Positions 1-11,516 of a DNA stretch of 64,000 nt are shown here, one piece after another. The DNA is from Dryococelus australis. Its lineage: Eukaryota; Arthropoda; Insecta; Phasmatodea; Phasmatidae. The stretch covers positions 45,246,556 to 45,310,555 of the forward strand of contig CM057006.1 of NCBI GenBank assembly GCA_029891345.1, given 5' to 3'. Position numbers and translations under genes: made by a program. The notes under the pieces are model-generated. The model was given only the letters and a program-made list of their open reading frames with translations, was not told the DNA's origin and did no database searches. Each line of letters begins with the position of its first letter. The stretch's first letter is position 1.

Positions 1-1130
1 CTTGTCTCCTGTTCTGCGGCACGGTCCCGTTCCACCTGTCTATCCTGCGTAGGATGGGGTAATGCTATCCTCAACTTGAGAACGGGGTGAGCCAGGTGTT
101 CCCTGCATTTCTACCACTCCTCCTCTCGTGAGGTATAGGGTAACAGTTCTCTAGCTAACATAGTGCATGTTAGACAGAAAGAACAAGTGTGACTTCCCGG
201 CTCGAGCCAATAGTGACTTCCCGGCTCGAGCTCGATAAGACTACCCACTGATCCCCCACCGTAGGCGTGCTGATCAGGGACGTGGAGCCGTGTGGACCGC
301 CAAGCCTCTACTGGTTGTGCGTTCGCACTAGGATACCCGGCAAAACTGCAGGCCAGTCACTGTACACTAACTAATCTGGATGGTGAGAAGCAACCAGTCG
401 TGTCGTGCCCACTGGTGTGGAGGTGTCACTAGTGGTTGTGGTGTCACTGTTTCTTCTCCACAAGCACTAACAATGCTGATGTGTAGCTGGGAAGAAATGG
501 GTAGCCATCTAATGTGTATGTCTTAATTCGGTTTGATAAAATTTCCGGTTTCTGTCTACAGTGCACAGTGTAGTCTACCTTTAACAGTGGATACAAATAA
601 AAACCCTGGAAATAAAATCAGAGGTAGAGAGCAATGTGTGTGTGTTGAAAGTTCAATAAACACGTGACCTGTGCTACCTCCTACAAAGTTGAGGATAGCT
701 GAAGGTAACTGCGTGGTTCCAGGTGTAGGTGACCTGGTTCTAAGTATACTTATAATAATAGGTGTCTAGAGGAGACAAAGTGAAGTTAAAAGAAAATGTT
801 TGTGTTCATATGTTGTCGGCGTGCGTACGTACGTAGTAAGTAGCCGTGGGGGCGTACTTGCAAGGAAACAAACTTCTCTGAAGATAGCGAGCACTAGTAG
901 TGCTGTGGGAGGTTGCTAGAGATGCTAAAGTATAACTGCCGAGGCCGGCAGCGTCTGGACTTATATAGAGGAAGGTTGTTGGCTACGGATGCGGGGTGTG
1001 GGGGTGGCATGATGTCCTCTGGCCCTGGATGGCATGAATCCTCCTGTCAGCGATTCTGTTTTGTGTCTCGTTGGAGCCGCTCGGCCTTGCCATAGGTCTG
1101 GGTGTTTGTTCCAAGTTTGTCTAAACTGAG
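1..1130 (-). repeat. Family R repeat, copy a (truncated by window edge)
   Basis: This block matches the reverse complement of 34715-35890 over its whole length at moderate identity. Shared landmarks include a doubled AGGATAG near 30-80, the antisense of an AGAACTGTTACCCT block near 135-155, a TTTCTTC block near 450, and the 17-bp box at 720-736. Read on the minus strand, a TATA-like CTATATAAG lies at 960-970 and the box follows about 220 bp later, so the element probably reads right to left. A 24-bp direct duplication (GTGACTTCCCGGCTCGAG repeated) sits at 190-233 and is not seen in copy b. No intact ORF or diagnostic domain is present. The class is unknown: it may be an LTR-type element or a solo terminal repeat. 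Confidence 0.65.
720..736 (-). repeat. 17-bp conserved box of family R (copy a)
   Basis: CAGGTGTAGGTGACCTG, the exact reverse complement of the box at 35161-35177. Its ends form a short inverted repeat (CAGGT...ACCTG). Confidence 0.6.
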
Positions 1131-4100
1131 CTCCCAATCGTGAAATAACTGTCATATTTCCAGGTTTTGGTATTCTAAGTTAAAGATGACTTCTCGATTC
1201 TCGTGAGAAAACGTTCAAGAGGACTCGACAGCTATATGTTGTTGAAAGCTGCGTCTCGATCGGGAAGTGGAAATTCAACATGGCGGGTGAGAAGCGTGGT
1301 GGCCGTATTTATTGGATATCTCATGGTTTTGTACTTCTTAAACATAATACATAACATACAAAAGGTTACAGTATATGTGGAACATTATTATATGCATCTA
1401 ATTGTATCCACACATGTTCAGGAGTCTGAAGTCATATTTCTGTATTGTGAGTTAATTATGTATTGTAGCAATGGCAGAGGGGTTGTGTGTTTATACGAGC
1501 ATCGTGTTGGTACTGTCGGAATAATGAATCTGTAGTTAATTATTTATGTGCTTTCTTCAAGCATAGTTGGTCGTAGTGCATTTTCTTCAGTGAAATGTGT
1601 AATAGTAATCTGCGAGTATACCGGTTCGTAAAACTGCTAGTTCTTTTTCTTAAACTCAGTCTGCAGTGAATTGAATTGACTAATATAATTTACGTAGTTG
1701 AGTTTGTTAGTTTCGGGATCATGCACAGTGTTAATTTACTGAATAATTCTGCAAATTTATTTAATGCTAGCGACTAACTAATATGATTTTAGTGAAATAC
1801 ACGTGCAAGTTAACCTAGAAAAACATGTGTTCAATAGGTTGTGGTGTTTACAAACAGTAAGGTTGTGTGTTTTGTAAATAACTTATTTGTTAAACATTAC
1901 AATTTTTCTCAGCCAAGCGTCTATGATGAGATTGTAGCCATATAGAGAAATGTCACTCTAAATATCCCACGTTATGCTTTAATAAATGGAATAGGATTTG
2001 TTTTAAATAATATATGTATGTGCACTTTTATGCATTAACTAACCACTTAAAATGCACAGTTTATAAGAACAGCTTTACTTTAATCTTACATTATTGCAAG
2101 CACAGTGTGTGTTTGCATTCGTCTCATTGCCTGCGTGAACACCAGGAGGGAGTGGCAGCGAGTTGTGGTGGGGTGGTCTGTAACACCAGAGGATTGCCGA
2201 GGTAGTGAGGTCTCGAACCGGTAGTGCTCTTAGAATAGCTATTTGAGCACATTTTGCTCCTGATCATTTCAAATGGCTTGTCTTGATAGGCAGGAAGCTG
2301 ACTATCGAGATCTGCCGATAGATTTCCCCAGAAACTTAGAATAAACGCCCTGGGCAGCTTGTTGGCTTAGAGCGAAGGGGAAGGGGAGCAGCGTGCCTGC
2401 AGGGTTGTATATCTTCCAGGTGAGAAGGAATTGCTTGTAAGTTCCCATTGCCTGTAAAGTAGGCAATGTGTTGCTCACGTCTATAGAGATGGAAGAGGTG
2501 TTCTAGGCGATGAGTTGTAATCATATATTAGATGTAGAAGCGGCACGTGTCAATCTTTCGAATGTAATTCATATGCCAAAAGCAGTGTTGTAGATATTGC
2601 ATAAAACTACAAAAGTTTTGTGGCATATTTTGAAATGAATATGTCGACAACTTGTACGTGTAAACTAATGTATGCAGAAAATATTTCATATACCTGTATT
2701 TTAAATACTGGCAGATTTCATATTGGCAATAGAATGTTGGGTGTCTGAAAATAATTAATTGCTATAAATTGACGACAATGTTTGAAAACTGTAAACTATT
2801 TTTTATTAATTTTTTTGTATTTATATGTAAATTGTATCTAAAAAGTGTGGAATTATTTAGTTTTATTTACAACAAAATTTATGAGAAAAATATTGAATGT
2901 GTTGTGTACATATTTATTGGACTATTGTTATATACAATATTAACACATTTCTAATGTTGGCAAATTTTTCTTTGTGATTTTTGTCACCCGACCTCTGTCC
3001 ATCCCTTCCCCTACCTTTTTTTCCCCCATATTAATTGAAATATGCCCTTAAATATGGACTTTTTATGGAGTTTAAAATTTCTTATTTTGGTTCTGCCCAT
3101 TATTCTTATAGCGCATAAAAATGTTTCTAAAGGTGTTTTTACAGTCTGTTAGACATTTTTATAAAATAACATTTTGTTACATGTTTGAATTGCCCAAAAA
3201 AATTAACGTGAAACGGGGGTGCTTTTTGTCTGGTATGTTTTCCAGATTTTTTTGATGTTGTGCATTATCTTTGGTAAAATTAGTGAAGAACCACTTTTTT
3301 TTTTTTAAGGTAAAGGGTTTTTTTGTCTTAAAAATTTTTTGTAAAAAAGGACAAAGGAATATTGTTATTTTTTGGCAGAAATAAACAGCATATTAAAATT
3401 TTGCAAATTGGTATTTGAAGCTTTGAATGTAGTTCATTCAATCGGCATGACTTTTTCTTTTAGCCATTATAATTGACGAGCTATTTCTTTAGAGATTGTT
3501 GTTTTCCAGTCTTAAGTATCCTGTTCATAATCTGGACTGTGTGTTTTGTACAACAGATATTAGAAAGCTTTATATTGTTTCAGTTTTTACAGTTGCAGCA
3601 AAGATCTGAAACATAATTTTGATAGAATTGTGCAGTTCTTAAACAAATCAAATCACATTTACAAATTCCATCATCTGAATCTTGCACTTAGTTTTGGCTT
3701 TTTATAAAGGACACCAGATTGAAATCTTTGACCAGGAATCAGTAATTGTTTGAAGACCAACATAATTTAGATAACATTGTAATTTTCAGTATTTAATTTT
3801 ATAAATATAGTTTAAGATCCACTGCAGAAATTTATTAAAATGTATGTATATTGCTAAATTTTTTGTATATTGGTACAACATTTTTCCCATCGTTAAAAAA
3901 AATTTAACATAATTGACATGAAAACTGATTATTTATCACTGATGCTGTATATATTTGCAACCACCATCATTTATTGTAGGTGGTTTATTATGTTTTGTAA
4001 AAGTTAAGATGTATTTTATTTTCATAATGTAATAAATTCAATATAGTAATAAATAATGAATGTTTCATAACTAGACTATTAACTGTCTCTTAATGTTCAA

Positions 4101-4924
4101 TTTGTGGCAATGTAGTATTTCTTAAATGACCAAATTTATACATGCTTAATGATGCATGTTTATATTGAATTAAATAAAAATTCAATTTTTTAAATATAAT
4201 TTAATGATATGATGAATTTTTGTATTTATTTCTGTAATAAATTGTTGGTAACTAAAATTTACATAAATCATACTTGCTCTAATATTTTTTAATAGATTTT
4301 TTGGCTTAATTCACTTTTATTTAATGCACACATACACACGTGTGCTTAACATACTTACATGCATTCAAATTCAAGCAAAACAATTTGTGTGTCGTATTAA
4401 GAGGCAAAAATTTTAACCCGCTTAGGTGAATGTGCATACAGCATGGTGTCCCAAATTATTGCTAATAATTCTACTGTTGACCACTTTTTGTAGTTGCGAA
4501 ACATTCTCTGGCAAAAATTGTGTTGTGCAGAGTGGAAGTTTTGATGGTGAGAACACAGCTTTGTGGTAAACAGTGTTGGTATGGCTTGCACTGTCTTGTA
4601 GGAACACCCACATAGTGTTATTAGTGAACTATTTTTTAACTTATTAGGCACTCTTTGCAAACTTTTAAATATTTTGGGCTCGGTGATTAACTGTTTACAG
4701 TGTAACACTGTGGAGACTGTAATTTAGTGCTTGCTGGTTGCTACACTTGGTGTATTGGTTAGCGATCTTCGAGGGTTTGGCAGAGCAGCAACAAGAGTAT
4801 TCTTGAGGGTGGTTGTAGACTTGGTCCTTGCTTTGTAGTGGATGTGGTGGAAACTCACAGTGGTAATGGGTAGGTGGCTTGCTGGCCTCCTATCGTCCCT
4901 GACGGTCGCTGTTTATCTGCACAG

Positions 4925-5053
4925 TGTTGTGGGAGCAGGAGACGGGCTGCCTGGCCGTTCGGCCAAGGGTCATATCAAGTCTGCGTCCATCTCGACTGCG
5001 GGCCGAGCAGAGCACCCGACCCTAGAAACCCCTATAGACCCTCTCAGGCAAAG
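4925..5053 (+). CDS. par-1: par-1 spacer exon (129 nt, phase 2 to 2)
   Basis: An internal coding exon of 43 codon equivalents: one base completes the previous codon, 42 codons follow and AG is left over. The acceptor is TTTATCTGCACAG, and the donor is AAG followed by GTAGTA with the G shared. The frame reads KGHIKSASIS, then RAEHPTLETPIDPLRQ, a Ser/Thr/Pro-rich basic stretch typical of the insect par-1 spacer between UBA and KA1. GC content is sharply higher than in the flanks, and the frame meets a TAG two bases after the splice point. The leftover AG plus the T at the start of the next exon makes Ser, so the frames agree. The upstream acceptor is the less certain end; an AG at 4937-4938 would shorten the exon and change the incoming phase. 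The exact peptide match to a named orthologue is from family knowledge, not a search. Confidence 0.75.
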
Positions 5054-5670
5054 GTAGTAGTACCACTTGTATCTCAGCTTCAGACAACTGATGAAGCATT
5101 TTATTTTTTCATTAAAGACGTTGGTTGTTGCACCATATCCCTTCACACATTTTTTATGGTGTTCTGTATTGTGGTTACAGTATATCGTTCCTGTTGTGCC
5201 TTTTCTCATTTTTGTTTTTAGAAACAGCAATAAAGTAAATGTTATAGTGTGTACAAAAAGCCAGTGGAGTAGTTAAGTGGTTGGGGTTGTAGGGTTCTAA
5301 ATGAAATGCATAGAATTGTGAATGCTATTTAAGGATTTATTTTATTTTATGTAGTGCTTTTTGCATGTGAATGTAAATCAATAATACCTCATGTTTGTTG
5401 ATTTTGTTCTCTTGTTAGAGTACAGTATTGAAGTTGGGTCTTATTGTTAGTTTGTATACATTATTTTCCATGTGTGTGTTTTTAACTTCTTGAATCTAAT
5501 AAATATGAAAACTGAGAAATATGTGAGTAGTAAATAGAAACTTGTGTTTGAAATTTTCAAAAACAGTTTGTGTTGTGGGGTATGAAAATACAGTCGTTTC
5601 ATAATTAAAATAAATCTAAATAAAAGATATTGAATTTTATCAAAATTTCTTTTAACATGTGTATTGTACC

Positions 5671-5690
5671 ATTTATTTATTTATTTATTT
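5671..5690. repeat. ATTT microsatellite
   Basis: Five consecutive ATTT units within the intron. Confidence 0.9.
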
Positions 5691-8539
5691 TTATTGAAGT
5701 GGGTTTACGTGGAGTTTTGTCATTCTGAACTTATTAAAGAAGCATATTGCTGGAATTATGGTTTGTTCTTATGATGTTTGTATGCATTTTGTGAATGTGA
5801 AACTATCGTGCACTTCTGACTCTGCTCATGAGCATGTAGCATGCATCACATTTGTCTGGGAGATGCTTAAATTTTGATTTTTTTTTTTTATTCTTGCAAT
5901 CTTTGTGCAAATTTACCCTAGTCTTTGTGTGCAAGTGTAATCCATTTTCATAGTTTTAATCAAGTGTTTTAAACAATGGAGTATTGGTTCTACAAAATTT
6001 TGTATTTGTAAAAGATATAAGTATTTGAAATCTAAAAGTGTGTATTTTGTTGATGTTATCTGATAATTTAATGCATGCATGGTACACAAATAAAAATTAA
6101 CTTTTGGTGAAGGATGTTGTGTCACTGTTGTGACCGATTTAGAGACCAATACTGGTCAGCTTGAATATTTCTGTGTGAAAATTGACTATGTTGTCAGCAT
6201 GGACAGAGAGATAGATACAGATGTAGCTGTGGTTCTGAAAATATAATAGTAACACCTCTTGCCACTAGGTTAATTTTTTTATACACTAGCCTATGTTGGA
6301 GCTGTCCGGTATTAGTCTCCAATGTATAAATGTTGTATTTTTCTTGTGTGCTAACATAAATGTCACATTTTATCTGTGTACACTATCTCCATGGCCTTAC
6401 GAAGGAATTAACAAATAGCAATATTGGGTAAGGATTTTTTTCATTTGAAGTGATTGTAAGTTTTGTTGTTTAGCTGTATTATGTGTTGAGAGTAAGGCTC
6501 TGTTTCCGATCTTTTAAATTTGTGTTCACATTTAAACATTCAATGTTATGAGGCATTTAATTTTTTTGCAATTTTTTAAAATAAAAATTGTGTGGGAAAT
6601 TTGTTGTCAAGCTCTAAGTATTGGCGGTAAATATGATGTATTCTTGCTAACCCATCTTAAATGTGATAAAAGGCTGCACAGAGGAGTAAAGTAACCTTGG
6701 AAATGTAAATGAGCAGACAAACCAATAGTTAATTTATGACAAAAAAATTTTTGCTACATTTTGCACCATATTTCTTCAGTACTATGATTAGAGTACATAT
6801 CTATGATATTAACACTTTCGTCCATTTAGCAAAATTTTTGTGGTTAGCTGAAACGGGCAAAATTGAAAAGTCCTCATCACTGCTGCAAGTTCCAGAAGTC
6901 TCTTTAATAATTAATGATTTGAGGTCAAATTCAAGGTCTGACTTCTGTTGAATGTTGTGAAATGAACCTTTAACACACACTGCCATATTTACGTGGCAAA
7001 GACCAAGATCATTTGCAAGCATATACAAAGTATTTTAAATATTTGGCATCCAATGTGAGCAAGAATGTATCGCCATTGAACTATAGTATATTTGTTATAT
7101 TGCTTGTGATAACTGAAAAATACTAAAAAATATTGATGGTAATCTCAATGTTTGAAAGGTCCTTTAGTACCATAAATAGAATAATTCTCCACTGAGAAAC
7201 AGGCTGGGAGATAGTTCACTGCAATAGAATTTCTATTGAAGGAAAAGAGATTGCAAGTGAAAAAAACATTCTTCCACAAATTTGTGAGGCATTTCGCCAC
7301 CAAACGGCATAGAACACGTCTGCTTTGAAAGTGGACCAAAACCAACATTAATTATGCTCCACATGTGTGTGACCCTTATATTATCTTTAATGTAAAATGC
7401 TATTTTATACAAATGTAGTGGATATGATTTTTTTTTCACCCTTCCCCTTTTCCAGCAGTTTTTTTTTTTTCTAAAAAAAAAAAAAAGCACTAAGGGGTCT
7501 ACTATAGTAACATGTTATGTGCATCTCTGGGTTCTTTTTCCACTTCACAAATTACATGCATGTACTCAAATCTCCATTTCCAAACATGTGAAATTGCCTG
7601 CCTAGAGAGCAATGAAATTCGCCATAACAATACCTATAATATTTATTCAATGCTGGCTAGGTTGTGTACAGCTAAGTTAAATTTTTCTACTTTTGATCAG
7701 GTTAGTTTTTGCAGCTATTGAAATTTATTGCAAACAATACTGAAGCTGATTCTGCAAACTGTCATGAACTATTTTTGGTGGCATGCATTATTTTCTAAAG
7801 TCTTTTGAATTAACATTGTTATTAATTCAAACAACTGTGTTTTATTTCCTCACCAGTTTTGTGTGTTCTCTTGTCATGAACACTAGTCTCTCTAAACTTT
7901 TCATACGCCAACCTTAATTCTCTGAACACATTAGAGAGTTCAATCCCACCAGACTGTGATTTTGTACAAGGCCATGCGGTGAACACTCGGGTTACGGCGT
8001 AGCCACGTGGCTTGCATTAATACTGTCACATCTCTTAAGCTCCGTTGTTGACCACGGAGCATGTCGAATGCAAGTACAGGGAGAATGGCTACTTAAACTT
8101 AATAAAAAAGCATGACCATGTGCACATTAGACCCTGTGGCATCCAACATTTTTAATAAAGTAAAAATCTATTAAACTGCACAGGTTGCTACTAACTGAAA
8201 AGCAAATTAATCTGTACATTATTTAACACAGTGGCTTAAAGAGCTGCTTAAAGAAAACACTTGCACCAGACCTCGCTTGAACAGTCATGTTCTGTTATAT
8301 TGATGACAAAAACCCATAGGCGAAAATAATTAATTGTGGATCCTTCAATTCAACTGGAAGGGCAGGACCTGTTGCGAGGGTAAAATGGTTTCACCATAAG
8401 CAGACAGAATGATTAGAACAGTGATCGCAAAGATGAGACCTCCGCAGGCCATGCAGCGCGTGTCTGTCCAGCTTGAGCTTCTACGCGAGACTGCCGAGTG
8501 GCTGTCGGAAGCGGAAACATATTCCGTGTTGGACGTGCA

Positions 8540-8815
8540 GGCCCTGTCGGACTGCATGCATGGATATGAAGCGTGAGGGTGGCCATGATAACAAGACTGT
8601 GCACAGGAGTGCATGGAAAAATAATAGAGCAATGTTTGCTTACTATATTGCATAACATGCACAGGAGTACACAGCAAACTAACAACTCTTGCGGGTGGCC
8701 TTGGCCGCTTTCATTAAGACTGCATGGGAGTGCATGCCAACAGATATGTTGAACACCTTAAGAGCTAATTACAGAACGCACCGAGGAGTGAACACCAAAA
8801 TACACAAAACCTTAA
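8540..8815. repeat. Degenerate ~60-bp tandem array
   Basis: A core like TGCACAGGAGTGCATGG recurs at about 8599, 8657, 8720 and 8776, that is at spacings of 58, 63 and 56 bases. The units between cores are strongly diverged. The short ORFs in this stretch follow from the repeat and show no protein family. Confidence 0.5.
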
Positions 8816-9923
8816 CCAAACAAGAGCCCTTAATCTATTTGGCTGTAGTCCACCTTTGACGCACTACTCTCATCCTGCGGCCCTGCACCTCATACACGCA
8901 TGACCCACGACAGGCTTATGCCAGTCGAGGGAAGAGGTCGCTTGACAATATGAAATTACAGGTTCATTTTTGTAAAGTAATTGTGTGTAAAATATGATGC
9001 AGATTCAAGGGGAAAAACTATCAAACAAGCTGTTTCCAACGTGTGCTCTTCTAATTTAAACATGATATTAATTTTCTACTCGCATATTTCAGCATAACCT
9101 GGGACGTACGAAGTGACACTCGCATATGGCCAGGATGCCAAGTTGATAATGGATGGATCCCACTGCTTGATATAGATCATGATTTACAAGCGCTAAGTGT
9201 ATTAAAAGCCTTACTGTGAATATAATTATCCCAAACTTATAGACTACCTTGTAACACTATCACTACAATTTTCGTATATCCTTGTAGCATTCTACCAATT
9301 CCCCTTCCCTTTATTGAAAGTCTTCACTGGGAGCTAATAACTATTCTATGGTTGTGTGGTTTACATGCAGTTGCCAAAGATTTAAGTTATGGCAAAACGA
9401 AATCCGCCTGTGTGAAAATTAATCGATGAATACACCAGAGGTTAATACACCAGTGTACACCGGTTGAGGCATATTTCGAATAGGTTGATTTTTAGCGGTG
9501 TTTCATCTGCGTTGACACTCACATTAATACCATTTCACTCAAATTTTAAAGTTTTCGTCTATTTGTAAAACTGTCTGAATTATTTTGGAATACTTGAAAA
9601 TTGAGTTGTCATTTTTAACTTTATTTTTTCAGATAGTGTTAGAAAATTCCTTGGTTGATGTTTTGGTGCATGTCCACCAGATTTTCGGGCCGGTGGAACC
9701 GATGCATGAATCTGTTCAACTGGACTCTCCAAACAATTAATTTTCGAACTTCTGGTGTACATATGTGGATGCACCAGTGTATTGTCTATAATGTTTAGTT
9801 TTAAAAATGAGCAAGATTTAAGATTCAAGATGGTCAGCTGCATTTGTAAAATGTGAAAATTCACTTTGAATTCTCATGAATATTTTCTAAGTTTCATATG
9901 TAAAATGTGTTTTGTAAATGTTG

Positions 9924-9929
9924 TAGTAG
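9924..9929 (+). promoter_or_regulatory. par-1: Tandem TAGTAG (NAGNAG) splice acceptor
   Basis: Two AG acceptors lie three bases apart directly before the second spacer exon. Using the first adds one Ser codon (AGT AGT); using the second gives a single Ser. Both keep phase 2. The upstream pyrimidine tract is poor. Confidence 0.6.
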
Positions 9930-10157
9930 TGGAGGTGGAAGAGGCCCTCCAGCATCTCCTGCGGTGAGCAACAGACAGCAGCCTTTCCCGCGCAATGTGC
10001 CGAGCCGCTCCACGTTCCACAGCGGCCAGAACAGGCAACGCAACCACACGCCCTCGTATGGCCCGGCCACGCCTCTGCAGTCGCAGGACACTTCAGCCAT
10101 CAGCCATTCAGGCAGAACTTCTTTTTTTTCCAAGCTCTCCTCGAGATTCTCTAAACG
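9927..10157 (+). CDS. par-1: par-1 spacer exon with FFSKLSSRFSKR motif (231 or 228 nt)
   Basis: The clearest coding block in the window. In frame it reads GGGRGPPASPAVSNRQ, FPRNVPSRSTFHSGQ, then a Ser/Thr/Gln-rich stretch and finally FFSKLSSRFSKR, the hallmark of the par-1/MARK spacer end just before KA1. The length is 77 codons (76 from the second acceptor), phase 2 at both ends, and the donor is CG followed by GTAAGT, a consensus site; the reading frame hits TAA immediately past it. The exon is rich in Ser, Arg, Gln and Pro and is expected to be disordered; in the family this region carries regulatory phosphosites. Its C-terminal basic-hydrophobic patch may help membrane contact together with KA1 (inference). 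Neighbouring bases drop to AT-rich intron at once on both sides. Confidence 0.93.
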
Positions 10158-11249
10158 GTAAGTACAAAAGTTGATCTTGTAGTTGTAGATTGTTAGCAGC
10201 TGGAAGAATGCTTAACACTAAAATATTTTTAATATGTAATAGGTAATTGGTGTTTTATTTTTTTAATTAACAGGTGTACTTGGTTTTAACCTTTATAAAC
10301 ATACAGTGATTATTTCCTGTGTACCAGTGTTCCATTGTTTTGTATAATGCTGTATTTATAGAACTAATTGTGTGTCGTTCAATTTTTAAACTTCAAGGAG
10401 AGAACTATTACACTTTTTGAAACCGTGGGCTAGTAAATTCACTGGCCTCTTATATTTTTTTATGTAAATTTTTTTTTTTGCATTTTTTTTATTGGCAATT
10501 TTACCCTTTTGAAGTTCAAACAGATTCCTTTCTTTTCTTTACATTTATTCCCCTTAACGTTTATTGTAATGTATACTGTATTATGGATAGCAAATAACTT
10601 TAAAGTTATTGTTCTAGTTGGGTGGTGTGTTTTTGTTAGTTAAATGTGAGATTTTTTTATCTTTATAATACAAAGAAAATTAACTTTTGACAATTAAGGA
10701 TACTAAGCATTTTTATTAAAGCTCTGCCACAGGCTATGCTATGTTGAACTTCTGGTTCCTAGCTTATTTCAGTCATTTTAGAGATGTTTAACTTGGAAAC
10801 TATAATTATACTTTTCAGCCAATATACATTAAGTTAAATAAATATCAATTATGATTACTGTAATCACCAATTAATTATGACATAGTTATTGCAGTATAGT
10901 TTTAAAATTATCAATACATTTTTGCAGTTTCACAGTTAAGAGATAATGTTTGGATAAAATTTCACAAAAATTTTTGAAGGTGTTTGTAAAAGTGTGAAGG
11001 TGCTATAATCAATAATAGTTATTTATTTAATTGAAAAGAAAGTTACAGCATATAAATTGAAGTTTTGACATAGCCGATGAGACAGCTTTAATGTAGTGAA
11101 TTTGGTTTTTAACATTGGTGAGAAAGCACTTGAATCTTTGTTGCATGGAATGCAGTATTGAAAAACTTAAGTATTGATTAAACTTGCCCTGCAAGGTTTC
11201 ATGTGTTTTCCACAGTTCAAATTCAAGAAAATTGGATTTGAGATGTTTG

Positions 11250-11516
11250 TAGGGATGCACAATGTGAATAAAGTACAGCTGGTAAAACGATACACATGTT
11301 TTTTGTTCCTGTTTAAATGTAATGTAAATATAAAAGACATTACTTATATTTTTTGTGTGCTCCTGCAGCAGAGACCATAGTGAAAGCAAGTTATGTTTTC
11401 AGTGTTTTATTTTCCTTCATTTCATGTTATGTGCTTTTTTTATTTTTTTGGGCAAAGGAATAGAAAAATGCAACTGAAAGATGCTGAAGCGAAGTTGCCA
11501 ACATTGTGCATCCCTA
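11250..11516. mobile_element. hAT-type MITE, 267 bp
   Basis: Perfect 16-bp terminal inverted repeats, TAGGGATGCACAATGT at the left and its exact complement at the right, bound an AT-rich interior with no transposase. The TAGGGATG terminus is of the kind found in hAT elements, and the same eight bases start the much larger element at 54755. No clear 8-bp target duplication remains: the flanks are GATGTTTG and ATTGTAAA. Confidence 0.7.

Larger units (their letters stand above)
1..4924 (+). other. Intronic sequence upstream of first visible par-1 exon
   Basis: About 1.1 kb at the left is a truncated family R repeat. From 1150 to 4830 the sequence is AT-rich with no convincing exon. GC-richer patches at 1190-1310 and 2100-2520 contain short open frames that I could not match to any family. 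An ATG followed by a GT donor-like site (1278-1286) is noted as a finding only. No promoter can be assigned. Confidence 0.6.
5054..9926 (+). other. par-1 intron, 4.9 kb
   Basis: The donor is GTAGTA at 5054 and the acceptor TAGTAG at 9924-9929. It is AT-rich throughout, with an ATTT microsatellite at 5671-5690, a GC-richer patch at 7940-8100, the ~60-bp tandem array at 8540-8815 and A/T homopolymers near 7450-7485. No coding sequence or recognisable transposon was found; the short open frames on both strands lack splice-site or family support. Confidence 0.7.

Noticed and set aside
2336..2524. Possible exon in a GC-richer patch ending CTTCCAG/GTGAGAAG
   Set aside because: No frame matches par-1 and no acceptor of matching phase was found.
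8345..8685. 110- and 90-codon minus-strand ORFs
   Set aside because: Overlapping frames in the degenerate tandem array; Cys/His content comes from the TGCA-rich repeat core, not from a zinc finger.
9430..9790. Repeated ACACCAG/CTGGTGT motifs suggesting inverted ends
   Set aside because: Matches are short and imperfect; no duplication flanks them.
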